NCBI GenBank assembly: GCA_037893225.1
Contig: JAZGUH010000208.1
Location: 1,178,001 to 1,242,000, forward strand
DNA: 64,000 nt
Reading direction: 5' to 3'
Source of the DNA: Hippasteria phrygiana
Lineage: Eukaryota; Echinodermata; Asteroidea; Valvatida; Goniasteridae
Part shown: one piece after another, positions 35,050-45,335 of the stretch
Layout of the letters: the number at the start of each line of letters is the position of its first letter
Position numbering within the stretch: the stretch's first letter is position 1
Notes under the pieces: generated by a model
What the model was told of the DNA's origin: nothing
Seen by the model: the letters and a program-made list of their open reading frames with translations, nothing else
The model's database searches: none
Position numbers and translations under genes: made by a program

Positions 35050-35736
35050 AATGCATCAATATTCAAATGTCGTTTGGGGAAATTAATTCGCTACCCGGCT
35101 GGCATGCTGCATGCTGCCGATGGCAATCGCGGCCGCGTGGTATACTGCACGTCATTTACGACCAATCTCAACCAAGTAAAGAAATATTGGAAGTTTTGTT
35201 GCATAACGAAATTCTGTCTGGTTCTGCTATCGTTGTATTGCGTTGCCCACGTAGTTTAGAATTACCATCATTGAGTCGGGTGGCAAGACAATTCTCACTC
35301 CTACAAATTCTGTGGACAACGACGACGGGGTTGGGGAACCTCTTCTGCTTTGAATGGCTTAATTTTCGGTAAAATGTTTACATGTATATGCAATACGTGC
35401 TGTGTGGTACATCGTGTCTTATGTGCATGTCCATGTTTGTAACGATGTATATAATTTACGCGTCGTTCGCGAATGAATCTTCGCAAATTTGCGCACGCGA
35501 AAATCGACTGATTTTCGCGTGCAACAGTGGCCGAACTTTCGCGAATTCGCAGTTGATTTTCGCGAATGAAAAAGGCTCCCTAGACAGGGCATGTTTTGAA
35601 AAAGACGCACAATTCGCGAACGATTTTTCGCGTTAAAACGATCGCGTAAAGGGAACGTATTTCTGAGCGGTACTGTATGTACTGTCCCCACTCCCAAGAA
35701 AACAAAGTGTGACATCACAGTTCTTATGGTTATCCC

Positions 35737-35937
35737 TACTATTCAAATCCCATTCTGTCCGGCTGTTATTAATGGGGTGCTGGTATACCAATACGGGTTT
35801 GTGCAGCCAAGCATAATGCACACAATAGGCAAACAATGGATTGAATATGTGCAGGAATGCACATATTGATGACAACCAGCCAGGTGGTCTTTTTTCAAAC
35901 CGTGGCTATGGCTGCCGTCCGTATTCAACGGGTTACA
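35737..35937. mobile_element. GCAGCCAAGC-family MITE in MRPL10 intron
   Basis: Contains TGTGCAGCCAAGCATAATGC, AACAATGGATTGAATATG and the end words TCCGGCTGTTATTAATGGGG and CAGCCAGGTGG. It lies between the giant inverted repeat and the MRPL10 exon at 35976. Confidence 0.65.
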
Positions 35938-35975
35938 CAAGAACTATCCATTCCAAGCAAAACCTGCCATCTTAC

Positions 35976-36285
35976 CAATTAAATGAATCTTGGGAATCTT
36001 CTTTGTGGCTTTGAGCAGCTCTTTGACGACCGGTTCGTCGCCCACTGCAAATACGTTCTGGCCGACTAGCAGCAGTTTCAAGTTTTCCAGGTGGGTGCCC
36101 CACAGCGCCTCCTTCATGACGCTGTTGCTGTACAGCTTGACCGCGATGCCCTCCTTGAGCAGACGTCGCTTCATGAGGGTCAGCTCCTCCTGGCTAAGCC
36201 CCTCACTGTGGAATGCCGCGATGAAGGACCGGCAGACCATCTGCTGTCGGCACTGGTTGACCAGGAACCTATGCACTGGCACTGG
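35976..36285 (-). CDS. MRPL10: Mitochondrial ribosomal protein L10, middle exon
   Basis: 310-nt exon. The acceptor is the CAG ending at 36286 (minus strand) after a T-rich tract. The donor is GTAAGA beginning at 35975. It reads PVPVHRFLVNQCRQQMVCRS, FIAAFHSEGLSQEELTLMKR, RLLKEGIAVKLYSNSVMKEA, then LKLLLVGQNVFAVGDEPVVK and ELLKATKKIPKIHLI. This is the uL10 core that binds 16S/23S-type rRNA at the stalk base. It matches vertebrate MRPL10 in order, including the 'LL-L-VG-N---V-(E/D)EP-VKE' strand-helix. Phase 0 at the start joins exactly to the exon at 36900-37087. The last base plus GT of the next exon makes Gly. A (TA)n run sits 15 bp upstream of the acceptor. Confidence 0.94.
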
Positions 36286-36300
36286 CTGTGAATAAAATAA

Positions 36301-36325
36301 AATATATATATATATATATATATAA
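36301..36325. repeat. (TA)n microsatellite next to a splice acceptor
   Basis: About eleven TA units beginning 15 bp upstream (in transcript sense) of the MRPL10 acceptor, within the usual branch-point zone. Confidence 0.9.
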
Positions 36326-36899
36326 ATATCACATGGTTTGAGGGTGGATATAGAAAATGTGTCCTCTGGCATCACGTGTTTACATCTACTTGTATATTGA
36401 AATGTGCCCGGCGGTATGCACCCGCATCGTGTTTATCTTTTCAGTTATCGTTTTGCTGTCAATTTTTTTTATAATTTTGTTGAGACCACCATTACCTCAT
36501 TAAGTGTCTCCGGGCCTAATACGCGTACATGCAGTAGACAAAACACACAGGTTAATGCTAGTCTCTTGCACACATGCTCATCTAGCCACCTGTCTACTGG
36601 GCAGGCAACAATTTATTTTGGACAAGTAGTTTTTGCTGTGAAAAATGTTTAGGCCTTTTTTTCTTTACCAATTTACAAATAAAATGCATGCATGTTCTCT
36701 CTAAATAGTGGGCAAATGGACATTACATACACTGGTTTGGATGTTGGATGTTTTGCTTTTTGTTTTTGCTCACACCTGTCCATTAAAAAGGGTCTTGCAA
36801 CACCCCTTCTTGCAGTAGAATCACAATGCCAATTTAACAATTTCAAGTACATGTATAAATTTTTTCAACCAGTAGTCCAGTACATGATGTACACATTAC

Positions 36900-37087
36900 C
36901 TCCTTCTCAGGCCTCTGCTTGTACCGCATGGAGCACTGTTCCGCCATTGGCCGTGTATCTTCGGGCTTTTTGTACTTAGTGAGTGCCATCAGTTTAGCGC
37001 GGGTGATGTGCATGGGCCTGGGTGTACGAGTGTTGACAGATTTCATGCCGCGCACTTTCACACTCATCACTGGCATCCATGTTGGCA
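36900..37087 (-). CDS. MRPL10: Mitochondrial ribosomal protein L10, N-terminal-side exon
   Basis: 188-nt exon on the minus strand. The acceptor is TTTAATATGCAG ending at 37088 and the donor is GTAATG starting at 36899. It reads PTWMPVMSVKVRGMKSVNTR, TPRPMHITRAKLMALTKYKK, then PEDTRPMAEQCSMRYKQRPE. The 'H-(Q/T)R-KLMA-T-Y--P' segment is the conserved start of mature MRPL10. Two leading bases belong to a codon begun in an upstream exon, so the true start and mitochondrial targeting peptide are in a 5' exon that I could not find. An internal ATG (37073-37075) could serve as start but would give no long presequence. Confidence 0.9.
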
Positions 37088-38890
37088 CTGCATATTAAAG
37101 CAAACTTTATTAAAGGTTCACTGAAATCAAAACAGGAAAAATTCTACATTTTGTACACATCGTTCATGATGTGTACAAAATGATGAATACATACAAAATG
37201 ATGAACAGATACAAAAATAATGATTTCAATGTATTTTTATGTTTTAATTTTACAAATGTGCCCCACAAAAATTAATCCTTGCTGGTTTTAATGTCATCAG
37301 TGGTAAAAGCACTTGACAATTCAAATACTTCATGCGAAAATTAGTTTTTAGTCTGGTTTTATGTGATACAAGTTCAGGACAGGAACATCTCTAATGCACC
37401 ATTCAATTGTCCCAATCCTGTCACCGCCCAGCTAGCACACCCCCAATGTGAGGAGTTAGCCCATGGGCCAGACAAAAAATCGTTACCATCTTAAGGGCAA
37501 AACTTTAGTGGTACTAAAATATTTGTAGGGCCAGTACAAGTAAATTAATATGTGATAACCTTGCCACACGAGCAGCTTAAGCCATTTATTTTGGATGTTA
37601 CCTGTAGTGTTTTCGCCCATAGGCACCTATGCACAATTGCCTGAAATTGTATAATTTGTTTCCATGCATGTTATCAGTATATGTTGTATGAGTTTGAAGG
37701 CCAGCAAATAATCATGTTGGGATGCATTTACTCTAGGTTTATTCTACACAGGGCACATGTTCAACAGGGGAAAAATCTGTAATGCTGTAATAGATGATGC
37801 CTGGACAAAGCGCCTTTTTAGGGTTTGCCCAGAGGGGATGTCCATTCAATGCATGATAACCATTTTAAAGCTGCCACTCTGGAAAGGTGATCATATAAAA
37901 AACATAATCTAGGGATGTTGAAATATTCGAAATGAATATTTAATGAGTTAATTCTTTATTTAGGTACCAACGTGTGGTGTCACTTGGCAGTTGGCATGAC
38001 AACTGGCTCTATACAAATGGAGATTTCGACTGTTCCTTTGTTAACAGCCAGTCATGCAAACACATTGACACAAAACAACAAAAGTATTCCGGTTCCAAAC
38101 TTGCATTGACATCATCACTTCGGTACTCTATTGTACGAAAAAATCAAGTTGAAAAATGTTAACATCGTTTACGTGGCCAGTCGGACACAAGATTTCATAG
38201 TCACATGGGTCTACTTCCAGAGACACATTGAAAATGCTGTGGAAGATTTTTACGTAAATTTTGCATACCAAGACCACAGCCACTCGGCAGTTTCTCATCG
38301 TTTTTGTCGATTGAGGGCACCTTAACACTCGTGACCAACCACAGCGCGGCTTTCATATTAACGCATGAGGCAAAGAAAAAAAAGTCCTCAGATTGTTTTT
38401 GCATAAATATTTGCTTCAGCTGCTAGAGTATGCCGTACGAACCTGAAGCTGTGGTCTTAATAAGCGAAATTTTCGTAAAATTTCACCTTTTCCAGTGACA
38501 TTTCAAGGAATTGAACCTAACCCTACGTGTTCATAGCCATTATCAAGATAAGGCGTATGAAATGTTGTGACAGAAAATTACGCGACAAGAGAGTTATGGA
38601 TCATAAAAAAATGGGTAAAAATATGTCTCTCTGTAAGGTTTGTGAAACTTTACATTTCTGGAATTAACATATGGGTCATGGTTTAAAATGTGTATTCTTC
38701 ATTTATCTCCTCATACATCCCTTGGCCTAAAATAATGATGTTTACATCAAAGGGTTCAATCGCTTAATGACATCGCTTTGATGCAAATTTTCACCGTGCG
38801 AACATTTTTATGAAAGGGGCTTCTGCGCATGTAGCAGAGTGTCGCTGCCAGATAGACTAACCGCGCGCTGTCCGTGACGTGCCTATCTGC
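37088..38890. other. Upstream MRPL10 region, 5' exon not located
   Basis: Should contain the first MRPL10 exon and promoter, but no targeting-peptide-like exon with a matching donor phase was convincing. A partial MITE (GGTTCCAAAC...GGTACTCTA) lies at 38092-38140. A CpG-containing stretch with a TGCGCATG word (38820-38880) is a possible promoter, speculative. Confidence 0.3.
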
Positions 38891-38897
38891 CTGGTAC

Positions 38898-38919
38898 CAT
38901 GGAGGCTTATTCCTCTATG
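38898..38919. mobile_element. 22-bp hairpin with decayed 7-bp flanks
   Basis: CATGGAGG and CCTCTATG arms (one mismatch) enclose 6 nt. Flanks are CTGGTAC (38891-38897) and CTGGTGT (38920-38926), with the first five bases identical. This is probably an older member of the micro-hairpin set. Confidence 0.5.
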
Positions 38920-39756
38920 CTGGTGTTGAGCGAAGTTCAGTCCCTCGCGCAAGTTTAAACTTGCGTGAGTTATTTCCGAAGCATGCAAATTTCACTGCAC
39001 CATTTAAACTTGCGCGCGCACATTACAATTTGCACAAAGGCGATCGCAAACTTAGAACCTTGCGTGCGCAAGGTAAGCAAAGACAATCGCAGAAAAAGTT
39101 GAAAACCTTGCACCAAGAAATTTTGCCAGGTTATGTTGCGAAATTTTCAGGGTGTTCTTATGCATGAAATTTGGTTGTTTTCCCTCCACAAACCTCCCAA
39201 GAGCGAATATAAACTCGGTTTTAAATCATCATGCAGTTTTAAAGTGGGGAATTGCATTATCATAAAACCTCGTTTTCACCCAAACAATTTAGATGGCTGC
39301 TGTTCATTCACCCCCTTCAGATATTTAATAATAGAATTCCCTTTTTCCATTTCTTTTTATAGGTGACGTACACCCGTCCCATACCATTCACAGTCGCTGC
39401 AACTCTTGCAGTACTGATTGAACTAATTCAAATTTTTAATTTAATGTTAATGTAATTTTTATGTTAATGTTAATTTGAATATTTAAAATAAAAATAAAAA
39501 AATTTGTTTTGGAAGGTTTTGAGTTTATTGGTTATTGGTGCTTAGTTTTTGTTTTGGGGTTTTTGTTTTTTCTTTATCTTTCTTTCTTTTGTTACATGTT
39601 TTTTATATTTTATATTTTGTAGTTTTCATTTTCTTTTTTTTTAAATTAAATTTTCTTGTTTTGGTTACTTTTTGCTTTTTTCCTTAATTTTCCCCGAGGG
39701 AAAAAAGTGACTTGCCACATGGCAAAACAAATCATGTTTGCTCTTTTTATATAAAA

Positions 39757-39970
39757 CCCCTTGAACCCGGTTATTTATAATGAGGAACCGGGCTGCCAGG
39801 CTGGCTTGTGCACCCAAGCAAAATGGACACAAAGGGCTTGTGCAGCCAAGTGTAACATACACAATCCAACAATGGATTGAAGCTGCAGAGATTACGTGTA
39901 GACGTCATCCGGCCAGGTGGTATTTTTTTTACGTGTATAGACGTCATCCATCTTCAAGCGGTTACTTAAA
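39757..39970. mobile_element. GCAGCCAAGC-family MITE
   Basis: Contains CTTGTGCAGCCAAGTGTAAC, CCAACAATGGATTGAAGCTG and TAGACGTCATCCGGCCAGGT. Also a partial duplication of the first half (CTTGTGCACCCAAGC). No clean TTAA on the left. Confidence 0.65.
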
Positions 39971-41524
39971 ACTCTCACGAAATGTGTAAATAATCCAAAA
40001 CTCTGCAAAAGCCATCTACTGCGGCTAGAACTAGGTAAAAACACCACGCGCTTCGCAACTTCAACATTTTCGTTCTCACGCGAGTTGGCGAAATAACAAA
40101 GAAAAAGTGAGTTTCACCTGGGTTAGTCCGAGTAACTTGGACCCTTTATCGCCCTTTTTAACATTTGGACATGATCCTGGCGATAGTAGGGTCCAAGGTC
40201 GATGTATGCTATCGGCTAAGAATTAATCAAATTTCACCCTTATAACGACCACCAAAATACTAGATACGCCACCTGAGGAACAAGTGGAGTTCGATGATTA
40301 AGATGGAGGTACTAAGGTTCACTTTACCATCCGGATAAAAAGTGAAATTTACCGGGTTTTTTCCGAGAGGCACCTGCAGCGATACATTGGCTTGTGTTTT
40401 TACATACATTTTCAAATGGGACCTGACTATTCAACTGTTCATTCATACATAACGGCGTGACGTTGGACCCCAGATCCTGTGCTGCGCACGTATAATGCAC
40501 CACGCGGCTTCCTGGCGACTTTTTCCTGAAGAGTACAATGTAGGTTCGCAGTACATGTCGATATCGGTACGAGGCTGCGCGCATGACTCCTTTTCTTTAA
40601 CCCTCCTATACTTATAACTATCACAGCCTATCAAAATCTCTAAACACCAACTCTGACAGTTTGTGTGTGTTTCAATCTGAAATTTGATAGGTTTTGATCT
40701 GTACAGCAGCTGGGTCGATTTTGGCCCTGAGAACAGGAGGGTTAATGAAACAGTCTCAGGGAAGCTGTGCAGTGCATGCATGCGTGCGCGGGATCTGGAG
40801 TCTAATGTCATACCGTAATGTATTCATGATCAGTTGGGTAGTCAGGTCCCGTTTGAAAATGTATTTAAAAAAACAAGCTGATATATCCCTGCAGGTGTTC
40901 CTCTGTCTACGAGTGTTTTTCCCCCAATTTTATTTGAAAAATAATGACATAAATTCCACGCTACAATGTAAGTGTTTCTTGGGGATGATTAATGCTAGAA
41001 ATCATTCTACCAAAAATTATAGCAGGTGAAAGAGCAATGCAATTTAAAATGTCCATGGGCATAGTACAGCTAGGCTAGGCGGGCTGCGCTAGCCTATGTC
41101 TCCGGAAGCCCAACGTGTGACCTTTTACTTTCAGGCTATGATTATGAGTATGTGGTGCGCAAGTTTAAATTTGCGTGCACAATTTGCAGCAAGGAAATTA
41201 ATGCGAGCGCAAGTTTAAACTTGCGTGAGGGACCCAAATTGCGCACGAAAATGCACTGCACTAGGGCCACTCGGGTACGCCAGTATCACACCCGGAGGAC
41301 TGACACTTATCATAATTTATTCACTATAGCTATGTCAGTATTTTACTACAGAGGTCAAACTGGAACATGAATTATGCAATTCTGCACACACGCGATGCGA
41401 TGCACGCGCGCCTAGGGTGAACTTTCAGGCTCTACGCCGCCGGCCGGGCAGGCCGCGCACCAGTCAAGATCGCACCGGCGTGCGCGAACACAACGCGTTA
41501 TGATGTATATGGAGATGGACAACT
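39971..41524. other. Intergenic, no gene recognised
   Basis: No exon recognised. Near-perfect palindromic words CGCAAGTTTAAACTTGCG lie at 41158-41175 (one change) and 41208-41225. Confidence 0.4.
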
Positions 41525-42083
41525 AGCTTGAAAATTCCAGCTCTAGTAGTCTAGGCTCATGACATGTGAGATTCGCCATTTAGAGCTGGAAGGAATTCTA
41601 TAGGGTTCGTTAGGGTCGGTTTAGATCTTGCCGATATCTTCCGTTTCCCTGAATATATCAACCAAACACTCACCTTGCCGGCAGAGTAGTCATTCATGCA
41701 GCTTGTCATCCCCTCAAAATGAAAATATGCTCAAGTTAAACCCGAAGAAAAAAATGAATTTTTGCTGATCGCTGTCAGTATTTCAGCAAACAGCCGTTGG
41801 ATATCGAGCCCCGAGGCGCGCGCAGTGCTGCTGGCCGATAATCGATCAGAAAACATCGTTCATGTTCAAAAATCCGCTCCATTAATTTGTACACAGCTGG
41901 TTTGTGCATGCACCGAGTTGCATGAAAAATTCATTTTTTTCGGGTTTAACAAGATCTAAACCGACCCTAACCATGAAGGAAGGATATAGATCCTTCCTCC
42001 ATGCCCTAACGAACCCTATAGAATTCCTTCCAGCTCTAAATGGCGAATCTTACATCTGAGCCTAGAGCTGGAATTTTCAAGCT
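41525..42083. mobile_element. Palindromic element with ~105-bp arms
   Basis: The left arm 41525-41632 (starts AGCTTGAAAATTCCAGCTCT) pairs with the right arm 41949-42083. The right arm is longer because a 32-bp hairpin plus a 7-bp duplication is inserted in it. The core is GC-rich. Confidence 0.8.
41972..42003. mobile_element. 32-bp hairpin insertion with 7-bp TSD CCCTAAC
   Basis: Arms CATGAAGGAAGG and CCTTCCTCCATG enclose 8 nt. CCCTAAC is repeated at 41965-41971 and 42004-42010. The partner arm of the host palindrome (41603-41630) has a single uninterrupted copy of this site, which gives a natural empty site. Confidence 0.88.
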
Positions 42084-42465
42084 AATTAATGTAATGGGCA
42101 ACGTGAGAGCCACCATGCGCGCATGCACAAATTGCATAATTCATGAAGTACAGTAGGCTTGGCGTATGCGTCCGGAAACTGGGCACAATTAGAAAACGTG
42201 CCAAGATGCAATTTTTACCTCTTATTTTTAAGCAACCACGACACACATTTGAAGCCATTCTTGGATAGTTGACGTTTGTCAGAATATGGATACTTATACA
42301 GATTTATGTCTGCTCAAAACTAATTAAAGCACCTTATCGTGTTATCGAAGACGACTGACAAGCAGCACGTTACAGTCGTGTCATGTCCTGGACGTTTTAA
42401 AGGGTTTTAGGCACCCGACTATAAACTGACTCCTCGGAGCGGTTTGAGGGCGCCCTTTGACCACT

Positions 42466-42606
42466 GACAACGAAGTTTTGCAGCCGGCCGACTGATGACA
42501 ACGAAGTTTTGCAGCCGGCCGACTCGACTGACAACGAAGTTTTGCAGCCGACTCGACTGACAACGAAGTTTTGCAGCCGACTGACAACGAAGTTTTGCAG
42601 CCGACT
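42466..42606. repeat. Five-copy short tandem repeat
   Basis: GACAACGAAGTTTTGCAGCC occurs at 42466, 42497, 42530, 42559 and 42583, with spacing shrinking from 31-33 to 24 bp. Linkers are built from GGCCGACT and CGACT words. Confidence 0.9.
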
Positions 42607-43452
42607 GAAAACAGCAAGGAATTCCACAAGGTTCTTTGACAGTGTATGGTAAATGTGCATGTATTTTCAGTTAACCTGTATGTCATACCATTATTGAAGA
42701 GCATAGACATTTTGGGGGTTGTTCTAAAACCCCCTCGACCCCCACGACCCACGACCCCCTCGACTAACTTACGCTCTTAAAGCACACACTACGCACGATG
42801 CACAAACTGTTTCGCAATGCATGTCGCAAGGCCGGCCTGACCCAGAATCAGATTGTATCCCAAATGAGAACCAGCGTTTACGGGCCCGAATTCGAATTCC
42901 TGTCGTGTCGTTTTGCTGCATGACTTCGAATTCGTGTTTGCGTCGTTTGCTGCATGGCGACATGTACAATGTAGTAGCAAAATCCAAGAATTTATAATGA
43001 TGCCACAACACAAATTATCCTCTTCCCGAGTAGATAATTTCATATTCTATAAAAAAAAAATGGGCATACGTATGTCTGATATTTGCTAGCTGGGTCAGTG
43101 CGCAGTTTTTAGCAACGTTCTTCTATGGCCTACAACTCATTAGGTCGTAGAAGGATATCGCTTCCAAGACAGCGTGGCCACTCCTTGGGATTTTTCCTAA
43201 GATCTTGTGAATTTTGGTGGGAAAAATAAGGATTACCCATGCGCAAAAATGCTCATTTTAAAAGTGCTTGGCATATACACTTGTACAGTATTTTCCACTG
43301 CCTTGGGAAATCTTGGGATTTTCAAATTTGATGAGTGGCCACACTGTTTACGCGACAGCCGCATGAATTTCCGGCATCCTGATTGGTCAACCAGCCTGCA
43401 TCACAAACTGAGGGGCAAAGGCAATATGCAACCAAAACTTAGAGCGATTGAT

Positions 43453-43469
43453 CATGGAGGACCTCCATG
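43453..43469. mobile_element. 17-bp hairpin insertion with 7-bp TSD GATTGAT
   Basis: CATGGAGG, a single A, then CCTCCATG. GATTGAT is repeated exactly at 43446-43452 and 43470-43476. It is the smallest member of the micro-hairpin set. Confidence 0.78.
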
Positions 43470-44013
43470 GATTGATCACGTAACACTAAACAGGCGCGAA
43501 GCCGCCCCCTACATCAATGTTTCTTGAGAAAATTTAAAGACTTTTAAACAGGCTACATGCCAGGGATTTGCTATTTCCAAGAAGATTTTTTAATTAAATA
43601 AATACGTGAAGAAAACAAATCCTCAACTACTTTGTCCTCGTTATTTCAGCAAAACTTAATTGTTTTATAACATTGTTATTTTTCAAATTAGGCCCTATGC
43701 AGGGAATTATTTCTTCAATTTTTTTAACCAAAAATTTGACTTTATTCGTTGGGACGCAATATTTAAAGTGTATTTATTTTTTAAATAGGGGGGGGGGGGG
43801 GCGGGGGGGGGGGGGGTCATCACAAGTCATCACATGTTTAGTTAGTTCACGTTGTCAAAATCACGTTGGCAGATTGCGACCTGTTGTCTAAGTTTATTGC
43901 AGAAAATCTACCCATTTTGTATTTCCTTCCTCCATGCAGTTTGTCACACAATATTTAAAAAACTAATAAGGCTTTCTTGTCTTTGTCAGGATGTGAATCT
44001 CCAATTCTTGCAG

Positions 44014-44267
44014 TGGGGCCAATTTCACGGCGATGCTAAGCACACAAATTTGCTTAGCATGAAAAATCTTCCTTGGTAAATACAGGATTACCAATATTAA
44101 CCAAATTTTGATGTGAAGTGTACCGCTTGTGGCCGGCATTCAGCTAGCTGTTTGCTTAGCATGAAAATCCCATGGCCTTTTGGCTGGTAACCTGTTTTAA
44201 CCAAGCAAGACATTTTAGTGCTAAGCAAATGTTTGTGCTTAGCAGCTCCGTGAAATTGGCCCCTGCA
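44014..44267. mobile_element. CCAATTTCATGG-type MITE, copy 3
   Basis: The ends GGGGCCAATTTCACGG and CCGTGAAATTGGCCCC are exact inverses. TGCAG lies near both sides, but one base off on the left. It shares internal words with 16135-16340 and 17728-18048. Confidence 0.75.
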
Positions 44268-45039
44268 GCTGCAGTTCAGTCCGTTCCTCGATCCTCCGTA
44301 AAATAATAATGTGTGCAGCGCGCGCAGCATGCATTCGAACTGGGGCCGTATTCGAACTCCGGGTTTCGATTTGGGATACGATCCGACTCAGAACGTACCT
44401 CGAGGGGGTCGTGGGTCGTGGGGGTCGAGGGGGTTTTAGAACAACCCACATTTTGGGGGACACAGGAAGACAAGATCAGTCATGTTGTAATCTTAAATGG
44501 AACAAACATATGTGACCCGCTCTGGAAAAAGGTATATTATGTCACAAAATATGAAAATTGAGTTCTATGTATGTTTAGAAAGCCCGCAATGTAAGCTTTC
44601 ATTTGGTACATGATAGAGCTCCAAAGCCCTTTTTGTTTTGGAGATATATATGGCGTTTTTGCATATTAATTAGTTCTATGGAGTTCAAATTGCACAACAG
44701 AGAAAACAGGCTTTGAAATAGCTAGTTCTAATACAATGCAATAGAACAATGCACTCTATAAAGGTTATTTTTTCACTTTATTCACTGAAACCAACAATGT
44801 TGTGCACCAAACCTGAAACTTTAGATATTTAAGATGTCATTAAAGACAAAAACAAAAAAATGAATTTTGACGAAAAATTTCACCCTCTCAACGTTGAAAG
44901 GGCCATTACACGTAAATGCATAGCGCGACTTATATCACCTTATAGAGGCCTTGTGTAACAAAGTAGCTCAAAAACAAAAGCTTGGAGTAATCAAACGATT
45001 ACGGCATTTTGTTAATCGGTCAACTTTACATATACTTTA

Positions 45040-45335
45040 TGACACAATTGTTCTTCCCCATAGATTACTGTCTTCCAGTTTGGTTTAAGACCTCTGACAA
45101 GTTAAGTATCTTAAAAAGATTCAGATTCTACAAAATTGTGTGGCTAGGTTAGTTTTGGGTTGCCAAATGAGAGACCTTCATGTTAATGATATGTTTAACC
45201 ATGGTTTAACAAACTTGGATGGATGAAGATTAACCAACGTAATATGTACTTTAAAGGAAACATGCTTCTCAAATATATCACTGTTCAATCATTTCCAGGT
45301 CCGTTAATACAAATGTTTGCATTTTTTTTTCTGTC
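45040..45335 (+). pseudogene. Non-LTR retrotransposon RT C-terminal fragment
   Basis: Shifted plus-strand frames read DYCLPVWFKTSDKLSILKR, ILQNCVARLVLGCQMRD and then MKINQRNMYFKGNMLLKYI. This fits the D-(Y)C--VW---------L--LQN-AAR-V(L)G segment followed by L-W-----R--------K found after the catalytic domain of CR1/L2-like reverse transcriptases. Several frameshifts are present, so it is a dead fragment. Confidence 0.7.

Larger units (their letters stand above)
21773..35675. repeat. Giant 13.9-kb inverted repeat filling the MRPL10 intron
   Basis: The ends are CAGTACCGCTCAGAAATACG at 21773 and its exact inverse ending at 35675, each next to TA (21771-21772 and 35676-35677). The left arm is 21773-26707, the spacer 26708-29730 and the right arm 29731-35675. 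Translated blocks in the two arms are identical or differ by single residues, for example the 116-residue frames 23011-23361 and 34087-34437. Identity is therefore very high. The right arm has about 960 bp more (32285-33244). The structure takes up 94% of the last MRPL10 intron (21179-35975). It may be one element with huge terminal repeats, two head-to-head copies, or a fold-back amplification. TA plus CAGT ends are Tc1/mariner-like, but no transposase was seen. Confidence 0.92.
29731..35675. repeat. Right arm of the giant inverted repeat
   Basis: Inverse of 21773-26707 (for most of the outer arm, left and right coordinates sum to about 57448). It contains about 960 bp absent from the left arm (32285-33244), which interrupts ...GATCATGTC / CGTGTTCATG... 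It also carries the mirrored tRNA-like relic, A/B modules and 33-bp hairpin. Confidence 0.9.
42705..44460. mobile_element. Inverted-repeat element with GGGGTCGTGGGTCGTGG ends
   Basis: 42710-42767 (ACATTTTGGGGGTTGTTCTA and the following CCCCCTCGACCCCCACGAC word) is inverted at 44399-44457. Further in, a TCAGATTGTATCCCAAATGA word (42850) pairs, diverged, with 44370-44390. Boundaries and target site are uncertain. Nested repeats lie between the arms. Confidence 0.55.

Noticed and set aside
37141..37182. 36-bp hairpin CATTTTGTACACATC... as another micro-hairpin insertion
   Set aside because: It starts CAT and ends ATG, but the flanking heptamers (AATTCTA and ATGAATA) do not match.
37974..38162. 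Frame after a possible acceptor (TTCTTTATTTAG) as an exon
   Set aside because: No family recognised and its second half runs into a MITE. Not supported as coding.
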